DNA of 64,000 nt from Pseudovibrio exalbescens (GTDB lineage Bacteria > Pseudomonadota > Alphaproteobacteria > Rhizobiales > Stappiaceae): positions 1 through 64,000 of the forward strand of contig NZ_JAQZAJ010000006.1 of the NCBI RefSeq assembly GCF_028737195.1. The letters are read 5' to 3'. This document shows positions 51,625-59,949 of this stretch, piece after piece; positions within the stretch are counted from its first letter, which is position 1, and each line of letters starts with the position of its first letter. Position numbers and translations under genes: made by a program. The notes beneath the pieces were generated by a model, which was not told the DNA's origin, did not search any database, and worked only from the letters and a program-made list of their open reading frames with translations.

Positions 51625-52760
51625 TGGGTGCCTCCTGCAACCTGGTGACGGGCAAGGCCATCGGCACGGGCCATGGCTGTTGCACGGGACACCAACTTTT
51701 CATCAAGAAATTGCTGTGGTTTCTTCAGATAGGCGGGATAGACCGTGAGCCGTTCCTGCAGGGTAAGGCCCGCCTCGGCGCTGGCCTGTGCAAGCCGGTC
51801 GATCTGCGGCCATTCGTGTTGGGGATTGATGTAGTCAATGGTGACGGGCGAAATGCCGCCCCAGTCATTGATGCCAGCGGCAAGATAATCGGCGTGGCGC
51901 TTGTGCAGGTTGGGCGGTGCTTGAATGCTGATCGTGGGCGAAAGCATGAGGCGGGCCACGGCCAATGTGAGCAGCATGTCATCAAGGGTGGGCTCAGGAT
52001 GGTTCGCCATGGCGATGTCCGGCTTACGCTGGAAGTTCTGAATGATGACTTCCTGTATATGGCCGTACTGCCTGTGCGCTTCGTTGATGGCGAAGAGGGC
52101 TTCAATACGCTCTTCCCAGGTTTCGCCGATGCCGATGAGCAGACCTGTTGTGAAGGGGACGCTTTTTTGACCCGTGCGCTCGAGCGTTCTGAGGCGTTGC
52201 AGGGGCACTTTGTCGGGGCAGGCGTAGTGCGCTTCCCCTTTTTTCGTCAGCCGCTTGCTTATGGTTTCAAGCATCATGCCCATGGAGGCGCTGACAGGGC
52301 GCAGCTGGTCGATCTCATCGTCTGCCAATGTGCCCGCGTTCACGTGGGGCAGCAGGGAGGTTTCATCCAGCACCAACTGGCACATTTCCGCCAGATAGGT
52401 CACCAAGGAGTCGTGACCGAGCATGTTCAGCGCCTTGCGCGCCTTCTCATAGCGCAGCTCCGGCTTTTCTCCGAGGCTGAACAGAAGTTCCTTGCAGCCT
52501 GCGGCCTCACCCCGCCTTGCAACGGCCAGCACCTGGTCCGGCGACATGATGGTTGCCTCTGGGTGATCCGGATGTTTGACAAAAGTGCAATACGCACAGG
52601 TGTCCCTGCACATATTGGTAAGAGGTACGAACACTTTGCGCGAATACGTCACGGTATCGCCCCAGTGGGCGCGGCGTACTTCGCAGGCCGCTTGCATCAG
52701 TTCCTCTAGGACAGCTGGTGAGGCATCAGCGAGCATTTTCGCGTCATGAAGTGAAATCAT
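51621..52760 (-). CDS. cofG: Fo synthase subunit 1, radical SAM
   Basis: A 379-residue radical SAM enzyme. The cluster-binding motif C-R-D-T-C-A-Y-C-T-F gives Cys51, Cys55 and Cys58. F-V-P-L-T-N-M-C precedes it, and K-E-L-L-F-S-L-G-E-K-P-E and T-T-G-L-L-I-G-I-G-E-T are CofG blocks. It is the first gene of the F420 operon. AGGAGG (minus strand, 52769-52774) lies eight bases before the ATG, and the promoter region carries a two-armed inverted repeat of RutR-like sites. Confidence 0.93.
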   Translation of the reverse strand: MISLHDAKMLADASPAVLEELMQAACEVRRAHWGDTVTYSRKVFVPLTNMCRDTCAYCTFVKHPDHPEATIMSPDQVLAVARRGEAAGCKELLFSLGEKPELRYEKARKALNMLGHDSLVTYLAEMCQLVLDETSLLPHVNAGTLADDEIDQLRPVSASMGMMLETISKRLTKKGEAHYACPDKVPLQRLRTLERTGQKSVPFTTGLLIGIGETWEERIEALFAINEAHRQYGHIQEVIIQNFQRKPDIAMANHPEPTLDDMLLTLAVARLMLSPTISIQAPPNLHKRHADYLAAGINDWGGISPVTIDYINPQHEWPQIDRLAQASAEAGLTLQERLTVYPAYLKKPQQFLDEKLVSRATAMARADGLARHQVAGGTQ

Positions 52761-52764
52761 AAAT

Positions 52765-52809
52765 TTTACCTCCTGATAAAAAATTTATCGGTAGGTAAAA
52801 ATCTGTCAA
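52765..52809 (-). promoter_or_regulatory. cofG promoter with two RutR-like sites
   Basis: On the minus strand TTGACA (52804-52809), a 16-base spacer and TAAATT (52782-52787, 4/6) form a likely promoter. Two 16-bp sites of the form TTTATC-N4-GGTAAA lie at 52784-52799 (plus strand) and 52765-52780 (minus strand), facing each other around AAA. One covers the -10 and spacer, the other covers the expected transcription start and the AGGAGG. This is standard repressor placement. The sites relate to the E. coli RutR box TTGACCANNTGGTCAA at about nine of 14 positions. Confidence 0.7.
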
Positions 52810-53443
52810 CTCGGATTTCGTGATGCGCGCAGCAAGATGACCCTAGGTTATTGAAATGGTTGAAAATAAAATTTTGCGCAATCAAAGTTTGAATATTACT
52901 GGAAAATATCACAATGATATCGAATTGATCAAAAAATAGAAGAATGATTAATGCATGTGCGACGGTTGAATATTTTTATTGCTTATACGAGATTCGGGTC
53001 TGAAGGTGCATGATTCATTGACTGGCGACAGTGATTGATGCCGGTGAGACTGCTCCAGCGAAAAAATTATTTGACCATAAGATAAAAATATATTCCCTTA
53101 TGACGCAAGGTGATGCGCGGGGAGGGGCCTTGACCTTTATGCTCATTGAAGCGGATGGCAGCAAGTTGCATGGTCCGAAACGAAAGATGAGCATTTGCGG
53201 GAGCGAAAATGCGAATCCGTTTCATCCATCGTGTTTTGTTTAAAGAGGAGCTGCCGACCCTACGAGAGTACATAATAATTCCGGGAGGAGGGTTTGTAGA
53301 GGGCTGAGATGCGCAAATTTTAGCGTATGCAGGCCAAATAATAACCATGCTTACCTGATTGAAATTCTAAATAAAAAACTTTGATGAGCCCAGAAAAAGG
53401 GCGTTGATACGCAGAGCAGCGCCAATCTGATAAATCAGGATTG
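52810..53443. other. AT-rich intergenic region with one internal RutR-like site
   Basis: More than 600 bases lie between the two divergent promoters. I find no credible gene. One site (53071-53086, TTGACCATAAGATAAA) matches the RutR box at 11 of 14 positions and, read on the other strand, is TTTATC-TTAT-GGTCAA. A short frame at 53031-53243 has no good ribosome binding site. A small RNA or far-upstream regulatory DNA is possible but nothing shows it. Confidence 0.55.
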
Positions 53444-53486
53444 TTGACTAGACTGCAAAATCCATCAGAATTTATCAAATGGTCAA
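53444..53486 (+). promoter_or_regulatory. Promoter of the pyrimidine operon with RutR-like box
   Basis: TTGACT (53444-53449), 16 bases and CAGAAT (53466-53471) make a candidate promoter. TTTATCAAATGGTCAA (53471-53486) matches the E. coli RutR box at 12 of 14 positions and would overlap the transcription start. The aminotransferase ATG is 20 bases downstream. Confidence 0.75.
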
Positions 53487-53505
53487 AAAAGGCCAGGAGG
53501 GGACT

Positions 53506-54834
53506 ATGAGTGAAGCTTCCACATCGGCACCAAATGACTTGAGCGCATTCTGGATGCCGTTCACGTCCAACCGCCAGTTCAAGCGTGAACCCCGCATGTT
53601 TGTTGCTGCTGAGGGCATGTACTATACCACGGCGGATGGGCGTCAGGTGCTGGATGGAACCGCTGGGCTTTGGTGTGTGAATGCAGGGCACAAACAGCCA
53701 AAGATTGTTGAAGCCATTCAGAAACAAGTGGCGGAACTGGACTATGCGCCCGCATTTCAAATGGGGCATCCGAAGGCGTTCGAGCTGGCAAACCGGCTGG
53801 CCGATTTGGCGCCGGGTGATCTGAACCACGTGTTCTATACCAACTCCGGTTCGGAGTCGGTTGAGACCGCGCTGAAAATTGCCATTGCTTACCATCGGGC
53901 CAAAGGGCAGGGCTCGCGCACCCGGCTGGTGGGCCGCGAACGCGGCTATCATGGTGTGAACTTCGGCGGCATCTCGGTAGGCGGGATCGTCAACAACCGG
54001 CGTCATTTCGGCAGCCTGCTGACAGGCGTTGATCACCTTCCGCATACACATCTGCCGGAGAAGAATGCCTTTACCCGCGGAATGCCGGAGCACGGTATGG
54101 AGCTGGCTGACGAGCTGGAGCGCATTGTTGCGTTGCACGGGCCGGAGACTGTGGCGGCGTGTATTGTGGAGCCGATGGCCGGTTCTACCGGGGTGCTGTT
54201 CCCGCCGAAGGGGTATCTGCAACGCCTGCGTGAGATCACCAAGAAGCATGGCATTCTGCTGATTTTTGACGAGGTGATCACTGCGTTTGGCCGCCTTGGC
54301 GCGCCGTTTGCAGCAGACTACTTTGGTGTCCAGCCGGACATGATCACCACGGCAAAGGGCCTGACCAACGGCATTGTGCCCATGGGGGCTGTGCTGGCGA
54401 GTGATGAAATCCACGACGCATTCATGAACGGCCCGGAATACATGATCGAGCTGTTCCACGGCTACACCTATTCCGGTAACCCGCTGGCTTCGGCGGCAGG
54501 TCTCGCCTCGCTGGACGTTTACAAGGAGCAGCAGCTTTTTGAGCGTGCGCATGAGCTGGCCCCTTATTGGCAGGAGGCGTTGTTCAGCCTGAAGGATCAT
54601 CCCTTTGTGATCGACATCCGCTGCGGGGGCTTGATCGGCGCGGTAGAGCTGGAGCCGATCGCGGGTGAGCCAACCCGGCGTGCGTTCAGCGCGTTCCTGA
54701 AGGCCTATGAAAAGGGTGTGCTGATCCGCACTACGGGCGACATCATTGCGATGTCACCGCCGCTGATCATTGAAAAGCACGAGATAGACACCTTGATCGG
54801 CACGCTTGGGGACGTCCTGAAGTCACTGGACTGA
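53506..54834 (+). CDS. Omega-amino acid:pyruvate aminotransferase (beta-alanine type)
   Basis: A 442-residue class III PLP aminotransferase. The N-terminal W-M-P-F-T-S-N-R-Q-F and D-G-T-A-G-L-W-C-V-N-A-G-H are those of beta-alanine:pyruvate transaminases. The cofactor sites are F-Y-T-N-S-G-S-E-S-V-E-T-A (near 110-122), F-D-E-V near 254-257 with Asp255, and Lys284 in T-T-A-K-G-L-T-N-G. It would convert beta-alanine, the end product of uracil breakdown, to malonic semialdehyde. AGGAGG precedes ATG 53506; an ATG at 53479 falls inside the operator and is not used. First gene of the plus-strand operon. Confidence 0.9.
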   Translation: MSEASTSAPNDLSAFWMPFTSNRQFKREPRMFVAAEGMYYTTADGRQVLDGTAGLWCVNAGHKQPKIVEAIQKQVAELDYAPAFQMGHPKAFELANRLADLAPGDLNHVFYTNSGSESVETALKIAIAYHRAKGQGSRTRLVGRERGYHGVNFGGISVGGIVNNRRHFGSLLTGVDHLPHTHLPEKNAFTRGMPEHGMELADELERIVALHGPETVAACIVEPMAGSTGVLFPPKGYLQRLREITKKHGILLIFDEVITAFGRLGAPFAADYFGVQPDMITTAKGLTNGIVPMGAVLASDEIHDAFMNGPEYMIELFHGYTYSGNPLASAAGLASLDVYKEQQLFERAHELAPYWQEALFSLKDHPFVIDIRCGGLIGAVELEPIAGEPTRRAFSAFLKAYEKGVLIRTTGDIIAMSPPLIIEKHEIDTLIGTLGDVLKSLD

Positions 54835-54986
54835 CACTCATTTTCGGTGGCGGGGAAACCCGCCGCCTAAAGCCGCACGCGACACTTATAACAACATCAC
54901 CTTCCGACGCGTGCAGACCGTGAAAATCATCAAGACGAGGGGCGCGCGCACGGCTGCCCGTGACCACTCACGTTTGGGGGAGAGCA

Positions 54987-56255
54987 ATGAGCAATCCAGG
55001 GTCCAACCACCGCATCGACGCAGACCGTCTATGGGACAGCCTGATGGCAATGGCCAAGATTGGCCCGGGTGTGCGCGGTGGATGCAACCGGCAAACCTTG
55101 ACCGACGAGGATGCGGAGGGCCGCCGCCTGTTCACCAAGTGGTGTGAGGAGGCGGGCATGACCATGGCCATCGACAGCATGGGCAACATGTTTGCCCGTC
55201 TTGAAGGGACCAATCCGGACCTTGATCCGGTCATGATCGGGTCGCACCTCGATACACAGCCAACAGGCGGCAAGTATGATGGTGTGCTGGGTGTTTTGGC
55301 AGGCCTTGAAGTGGTGCGCTCCATGCGCGATCAGGGCATCAAGACCGAGCGCTCCATTGAAGTGGTAAACTGGACCAATGAGGAAGGCACCCGCTTTGCC
55401 CCGGCCATGCTGGCCTCGGGCGTGTTTGCAGGCGTGCACAGCCAAGAGTGGGCCTACGACCGGGAAGATGCTGAAGGCAAGAAGTTTGGCGATGAGCTGA
55501 AGCGTATTGGCTATGTGGGCGAAGAGCCTGTGGGCCAGCGCAAGCTGCATGCAATGTTTGAGTTGCACATTGAGCAGGGCCCTATTCTGGAAGCGGAACA
55601 AAAAGACATCGGCGTTGTCACCCACGGGCAGGGCTTGTGGTGGCTGGAAGTGACGCTGACCGGCAAGGACAGCCACACCGGCTCAACCCCCATGGGCATG
55701 CGCAAGAATGCCGGTCTGGGAATGGCCCGCATCACCGAGCTGGTGCACCAGATCGCCATGGAAAACCAGCCGGAGGCTGTGGGGGCGATCGGCCATTGCG
55801 ACGTCTATCCCAACTCTCGAAACGTGATCCCGGGCAAGGTGGTGTTCACCATCGATTTCCGCTCCCCCCACCAGAACGTGCTGGATGGCATGAAGGCAAA
55901 GCTGGAAGCAGAAGCGCCGAAGATTGCTGCGGAGCTGGGACTGGGCATAGACATTGCGGTTGTCGGCCATTTTGATCCCGTGACCTTTGACCCTGCGTGC
56001 GTATCCAAGGTGCGGGAGGCAGCCGAACGACTGGGCTACTCGCACCAAAACATCATTTCCGGTGCGGGTCATGACGCCTGTTGGATCAATCGACTTGCGC
56101 CCACAGCCATGATCATGTGCCCCTGTGTGGATGGTCTTAGTCACAACGAGGATGAGGAGATCACCAAGGACTGGGCCAAGGCGGGGGCCGATGTTCTCTA
56201 CCATGCGGTGCTGGAAACGGCTGGCATCGTCGAGACAGCCGAGCTTGCGGAATAA
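54987..56255 (+). CDS. N-carbamoyl-beta-alanine amidohydrolase/hydantoinase-type carbamoylase
   Basis: A 422-residue metallohydrolase of the M20 amidase/hydantoinase family. It splits N-carbamoyl-beta-alanine to beta-alanine, CO2 and ammonia. Metal-site blocks: I-G-S-H-L-D-T-Q-P-T-G-G-K-Y-D-G-V-L-G, T-N-E-E-G-T-R-F-A-P and F-E-L-H-I-E-Q-G-P-I-L-E, and G-A-G-H-D-A near the end. The H-L-D-T-Q-P-x-G-G-K form is the usual carbamoylase type. Related allantoate and carbamoyl-amino-acid hydrolases cannot be fully excluded. The start at 54987 follows GGGGGAGAG; an upstream frame to 54960 is less likely. Confidence 0.88.
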   Translation: MSNPGSNHRIDADRLWDSLMAMAKIGPGVRGGCNRQTLTDEDAEGRRLFTKWCEEAGMTMAIDSMGNMFARLEGTNPDLDPVMIGSHLDTQPTGGKYDGVLGVLAGLEVVRSMRDQGIKTERSIEVVNWTNEEGTRFAPAMLASGVFAGVHSQEWAYDREDAEGKKFGDELKRIGYVGEEPVGQRKLHAMFELHIEQGPILEAEQKDIGVVTHGQGLWWLEVTLTGKDSHTGSTPMGMRKNAGLGMARITELVHQIAMENQPEAVGAIGHCDVYPNSRNVIPGKVVFTIDFRSPHQNVLDGMKAKLEAEAPKIAAELGLGIDIAVVGHFDPVTFDPACVSKVREAAERLGYSHQNIISGAGHDACWINRLAPTAMIMCPCVDGLSHNEDEEITKDWAKAGADVLYHAVLETAGIVETAELAE

Positions 56256-56259
56256 AAAC

Positions 56260-56299
56260 AGGGCGCTGCTCTCCCGAACGCGGGATGAGACAGCGCCCT
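56260..56299 (+). other. Intercistronic hairpin between amidohydrolase and dihydropyrimidinase
   Basis: AGGGCGCTG (56260-56268) pairs with CAGCGCCCT (56291-56299) over a loop that itself holds a small CCCG/CGGG dyad. Only three T follow, so it is likely a processing or stability element more than a full terminator. Confidence 0.6.
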
Positions 56300-56321
56300 T
56301 TCCATAGAAGGAGGGACAACA

Positions 56322-57776
56322 ATGACAACAGTTATCAAGGGCGGCACGATTGTAACCGCTGATCTGACCTATGAGGCGGATGTTCTGATTGAAGGCGATC
56401 GCATTGTGGAGATTGGCGAGAACCTGACTGGCGATACGGTGCTGGATGCCAGCGGCTGCTATGTGATGCCGGGCGGGATCGACCCCCACGTGCACCTTGA
56501 AATGCCCTTCATGGGGACTTTTTCTGCGGACAATTTCGAGAGCGGTACGCGCGCAGGCCTTGCTGGCGGAACGACCATGGTGGTGGACTTTTGCCTGCCT
56601 ACCCCGGACCAATCTCTGTTGGAGGCGCTGGAGATCTGGGAGCGCAAGTCGGGCGCGGCGAACTGCGACTACTCCTATCACATGGCGATCACCTCCTGGA
56701 ACGAGCAGATTTTCAACGAGATGCAACAGGTTGTCGATCGAGGCATCAACACCTTCAAGCACTTCATGGCCTACAAGGGGGCCTTGATGGTGGACGACGA
56801 CGAGATGTTTGACTCATTCCGTCGCTGCGCGGCCATTGGCGCCATGCCCTTGGTACATGCCGAGAACGGCGACGTGGTTGCCACCATGCAGCAAAAACTG
56901 CTGGAAGAAGGCAACAACGGTCCTGAGGCCCATGCCTATTCTCGCCCTGCTGAAGTGGAGGGGGAAGCCGCCAACCGCGCAATCATGATTGCCGACATGG
57001 CAGGTGTGCCGCTTTACATCGTGCATACATCCTGTGAGCAAGCGCATGAGGCCATTCGCCGTGCGCGCCAGAAGGGAATGCGCGTGTTCGGAGAGCCGTT
57101 GATCCAGCATCTGACACTAGACGAAAGCGAGTACAAGCACCCGGATTGGGACCATGCTGCACAGCGCGTCATGTCGCCGCCGTTCCGCAACAAGGCGCAT
57201 CAGGACAGTCTGTGGGCCGGCTTGCAGGCGGGGTCCTTGCAGGTGGTGGCGACGGACCACTGCGCTTTCTCCATTGAGCAGAAGCGCTTTGGCATTGGTG
57301 ACTTCACCAAGATCCCCAATGGCACCGGTGGCCTGGAAGACCGTATGCCCATGCTTTGGACCCATGGTGTGGGGACCGGCCGGCTCACCATGAACGAGTT
57401 CGTGGCCGTGACCTCCACCAACATTGCAAAGATCTTGAACATCTACCCTCGCAAGGGGGCCATTTTGGAAGGCGCGGATGCAGACATTGTGGTGTGGGAT
57501 CCGAACCGGTCCAAGACCATCAGCGCGACCAGCCAGCAATCGGTGATCGAATACAACGTGTTCGAAGGCAAGGAAGTGACCGGCCTTCCGCGCTTTACCC
57601 TGACACGTGGCCGTGTTGCCATTGAAGAAAACATGGTGAAGGCCGAACCCGGAAAGGGCGAGTTCATCGCTCGTGATGCCTATCCCGCCGTGCATTCGGC
57701 GCTCACAAAATGGAAGGAGCTAACTGCGCCGCGCAAAGTTGAGCGCAAGGCGGAGAACATGCCTGCGGGCGTATAA
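56322..57776 (+). CDS. Dihydropyrimidinase
   Basis: A 484-residue binuclear zinc amidohydrolase that opens dihydrouracil to N-carbamoyl-beta-alanine. Metal ligands: His56 and His58 in D-P-H-V-H-L-E, the carboxylated Lys152 in F-K-H-F-M-A-Y-K-G-A, His179 in V-H-A-E-N, His235 in V-H-T-S-C and Asp312 in A-T-D-H-C. The M-A-Y-K-G and Y-I-V-H-T blocks favour dihydropyrimidinase over allantoinase. D-hydantoinases are very close relatives, so activity on hydantoins is also possible. It follows the amidohydrolase and precedes the permease, giving a two-step ring opening and decarbamoylation unit. Confidence 0.92.
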   Translation: MTTVIKGGTIVTADLTYEADVLIEGDRIVEIGENLTGDTVLDASGCYVMPGGIDPHVHLEMPFMGTFSADNFESGTRAGLAGGTTMVVDFCLPTPDQSLLEALEIWERKSGAANCDYSYHMAITSWNEQIFNEMQQVVDRGINTFKHFMAYKGALMVDDDEMFDSFRRCAAIGAMPLVHAENGDVVATMQQKLLEEGNNGPEAHAYSRPAEVEGEAANRAIMIADMAGVPLYIVHTSCEQAHEAIRRARQKGMRVFGEPLIQHLTLDESEYKHPDWDHAAQRVMSPPFRNKAHQDSLWAGLQAGSLQVVATDHCAFSIEQKRFGIGDFTKIPNGTGGLEDRMPMLWTHGVGTGRLTMNEFVAVTSTNIAKILNIYPRKGAILEGADADIVVWDPNRSKTISATSQQSVIEYNVFEGKEVTGLPRFTLTRGRVAIEENMVKAEPGKGEFIARDAYPAVHSALTKWKELTAPRKVERKAENMPAGV

Positions 57777-57911
57777 AGACCCTGTGCGCACCCGCCGTCT
57801 TGGTGGTGCAAGAGACACTGTCAGGACGGCCTTGAACCGTGCCAGCGAATGACACCAGCAAACAACCAGAGGGGCGTTGGTTGGCACACGTTAGAAACGG
57901 GAGCATATCAA

Positions 57912-59414
57912 ATGACCAAATCTGCTGCGACGATGGGGCAGGATGCTTACACCACCGACGAGTTTGGCATTGTCCATCAAAAACTGAGCGGCATTGACGC
58001 CGAGCTTTACAATGAAGACCAGCTGCCAACTTCCATGCAGGCGCGCACTTGGGACTGGGTTTCCATCTCGGCCTTGTGGGTCGGCATGGTGGTTTGTATC
58101 CCAACCTATTTGCTTGCCTCCTATCTTATCGGTGCGGGCATGTCCTGGGATCAGGCGGTTTTCACCATCTTGCTGGCGAACGCCATCGTGCTCATTCCGA
58201 TGGTTTTGATTGGCCACGCGGGCACAAAATACGGCATTCCGTTCCCGGTCTTGCTGCGATCGTCCTTCGGCCCGGTGGGCGCAAAAATTCCCGCTGTTGC
58301 GCGTGGCATTGTGGCCTGTGGCTGGTTCGGCATTCAGACTTGGGTCGGCGGGTCAGCCATCTACGTGATCCTCAACACCTTGACCAGCGGCGGCATTGCC
58401 AGTGATCCGCTGCCCATTCTTGGCATCAATATTGGTCAGTTCATCTGTTTCCTCGCGTTCTGGGGTTTGCATCTGTACTTCATCCGCAATGGCACAGAGT
58501 CCATTCGCTGGCTCGAAACCTATGCGGCGCCCTTCCTGCTTTTGATGGGCTTTGCCTTGCTGGCATGGGCCTACTTCAGAGCCGGTGGTTTTGGCGAAAT
58601 GCTGTCCACGCCAAGCGCATTTGATCCGGGGCAACCAAAGGAGGGGCAGTTCTGGGCCGTGTTCTGGCCAAGCTTGACCGGCATGGTCGGCTTCTGGGCG
58701 ACATTGGCGCTGAACATTCCCGACTTCACCCGCTATGCCAAGAGCCAGAGGGACCAGTTCATGGGCCAAGCCATTGGTCTGCCTATCCCAATGGCGCTGT
58801 TTGCCTTCATCGCTTCTGCCGTGACATCGGCGACCGTCGTGATCTTCGGTGAGGCGATCTGGGATCCGATCCAGCTGGCAGAGCGCATGGGGGGTGCCAG
58901 CATCATCATCGCCTTGATCGCGCTTGTCGTTGCCACCTTGACCACCAATCTTGCGGCGAATGTGGTGGCACCAGCCCATGGTTTCTCCAACTTGGCTCCC
59001 AAGGCCATCAACATGCGTGTGGGCGGTTACATAACTGCCGGTATCGGCATTGTGATGTTCCCGTGGATACTGGTGAACCATATCGTTGGCTGGCTGATCG
59101 CATACTCGGCACTGCTGGGCCCGATCGCGGGTGTGATGTTGGCGGATTACTATCTTCTTCGGAAAACCAAGCTGAACGTGACGGACCTGTTCCGCATGAA
59201 GGGCATTTATGAAGGCTCAAACGGCTGGAACTGGGCGGGCATCGGTGCGTTGATCATCGGCATTCTGCCAAACCTGCCGGGCTTCATGGCGGGCGTGGGT
59301 CTGGTTGATGGAACCTCAGATTTGTTTGCGACCATCTATACCTATGCCTGGTTCGTTGGCTTGTTTGTGGCCGGGATCGCCTATCTGATCCTTGCCAAGA
59401 TCTTGAACAAGTAA
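57912..59414 (+). CDS. NCS1-family nucleobase/hydantoin permease
   Basis: A 500-residue inner-membrane symporter with about 12 helices. NCS1 features: a hydrophilic N-terminus, then W-V-S-I-S-A-L-W-V-G-M near helix 1, G-H-A-G-T-K-Y-G-I-P-F-P-V-L-L-R-S-S-F-G and G-W-F-G-I-Q-T-W-V-G-G, where the Trp/Gln residues form the nucleobase site, and N-I-P-D-F-T-R-Y-A near helix 8. Substrate is probably uracil, another pyrimidine base or a hydantoin. ATG 57912 follows GGGAG; the frame is open from 57849 but the extra part is unlike the family. Last gene of the pyrimidine unit before a terminator. Confidence 0.9.
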   Translation: MTKSAATMGQDAYTTDEFGIVHQKLSGIDAELYNEDQLPTSMQARTWDWVSISALWVGMVVCIPTYLLASYLIGAGMSWDQAVFTILLANAIVLIPMVLIGHAGTKYGIPFPVLLRSSFGPVGAKIPAVARGIVACGWFGIQTWVGGSAIYVILNTLTSGGIASDPLPILGINIGQFICFLAFWGLHLYFIRNGTESIRWLETYAAPFLLLMGFALLAWAYFRAGGFGEMLSTPSAFDPGQPKEGQFWAVFWPSLTGMVGFWATLALNIPDFTRYAKSQRDQFMGQAIGLPIPMALFAFIASAVTSATVVIFGEAIWDPIQLAERMGGASIIIALIALVVATLTTNLAANVVAPAHGFSNLAPKAINMRVGGYITAGIGIVMFPWILVNHIVGWLIAYSALLGPIAGVMLADYYLLRKTKLNVTDLFRMKGIYEGSNGWNWAGIGALIIGILPNLPGFMAGVGLVDGTSDLFATIYTYAWFVGLFVAGIAYLILAKILNK

Positions 59415-59440
59415 GGAAGCTGTCTTTCAGCGATCGCAGG

Positions 59441-59465
59441 GCGGGTGCCATGCACCCGCTCTTTT
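59441..59465 (+). terminator. Intrinsic terminator of the pyrimidine operon
   Basis: GCGGGTGC (59441-59448), CAT, GCACCCGC (59452-59459), followed by TCTTTT. Perfect 8-bp stem with a tight loop. Confidence 0.85.
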
Positions 59466-59496
59466 CCAAGTTTGCTCATTTCAAAAAGAGACCGTT

Positions 59497-59787
59497 ATGC
59501 CCAAAGCCTACTGGATTGCCCATGTTACCGTGAACGACCCAGAGCCCTATGCTCTTTATGCTGCAGGTGCGACGGAAGCCTTCAAGAAGTTTGGTGCGCG
59601 TGTTTTGGCGCGCGGCGGAAACTTTGAATGGCTGGAAGGCGAAAGCCACCCACGCAATGTGGTGATCGAGTTTGACAGCATGAAGCAGGCGCTGGCGTGC
59701 TACAACAGTGCGCAGTATCAGGATGCAAAGAAGCACCGGGAAGGTGCGGGCATCGCCAACATCATGATTGTTGAAGCCTCCGAATAA
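59497..59787 (+). CDS. DUF1330 protein
   Basis: A 96-residue ferredoxin-like-fold protein of the DUF1330 family, with Y-W-I-A-H-V-T-V near the start and the core R-N-V-V-I-E-F-D-S-x-x-x-A-x-x-x-Y-N-S-x-x-Y, and H-R-E near the end. The family has no settled function. It lies 32 bases beyond the terminator of the pyrimidine operon, so it may be read by partial read-through or its own promoter. Confidence 0.8.
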   Translation: MPKAYWIAHVTVNDPEPYALYAAGATEAFKKFGARVLARGGNFEWLEGESHPRNVVIEFDSMKQALACYNSAQYQDAKKHREGAGIANIMIVEASE

Positions 59788-59949
59788 ACCCTCTTGTTCC
59801 GAAAGTTGAGCCAGAACCTACGCTAAAACGTTGATCTGGCAGGGGATATACCTATTCAAAAACGCGGGTGCTGCACGTTAGAGTAGAATCCAGGTAGTCG
59901 CCGGAGCCAGCGCTGTTCCGGTTTTGGCGCATTGAACTGGGTTGTGTGG

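Noticed and set aside
52765-52800. mRNA hairpin that would sequester the cofG ribosome binding site
   Set aside because: The inverted repeat does include AGGAGG, but the likely promoter places the transcription start inside it, so the upstream arm would not be in the mRNA. A double operator explains it better.
53031-53243. Small ORF in the cofG-aminotransferase gap
   Set aside because: No good start site and no similarity; it overlaps a RutR-like site.
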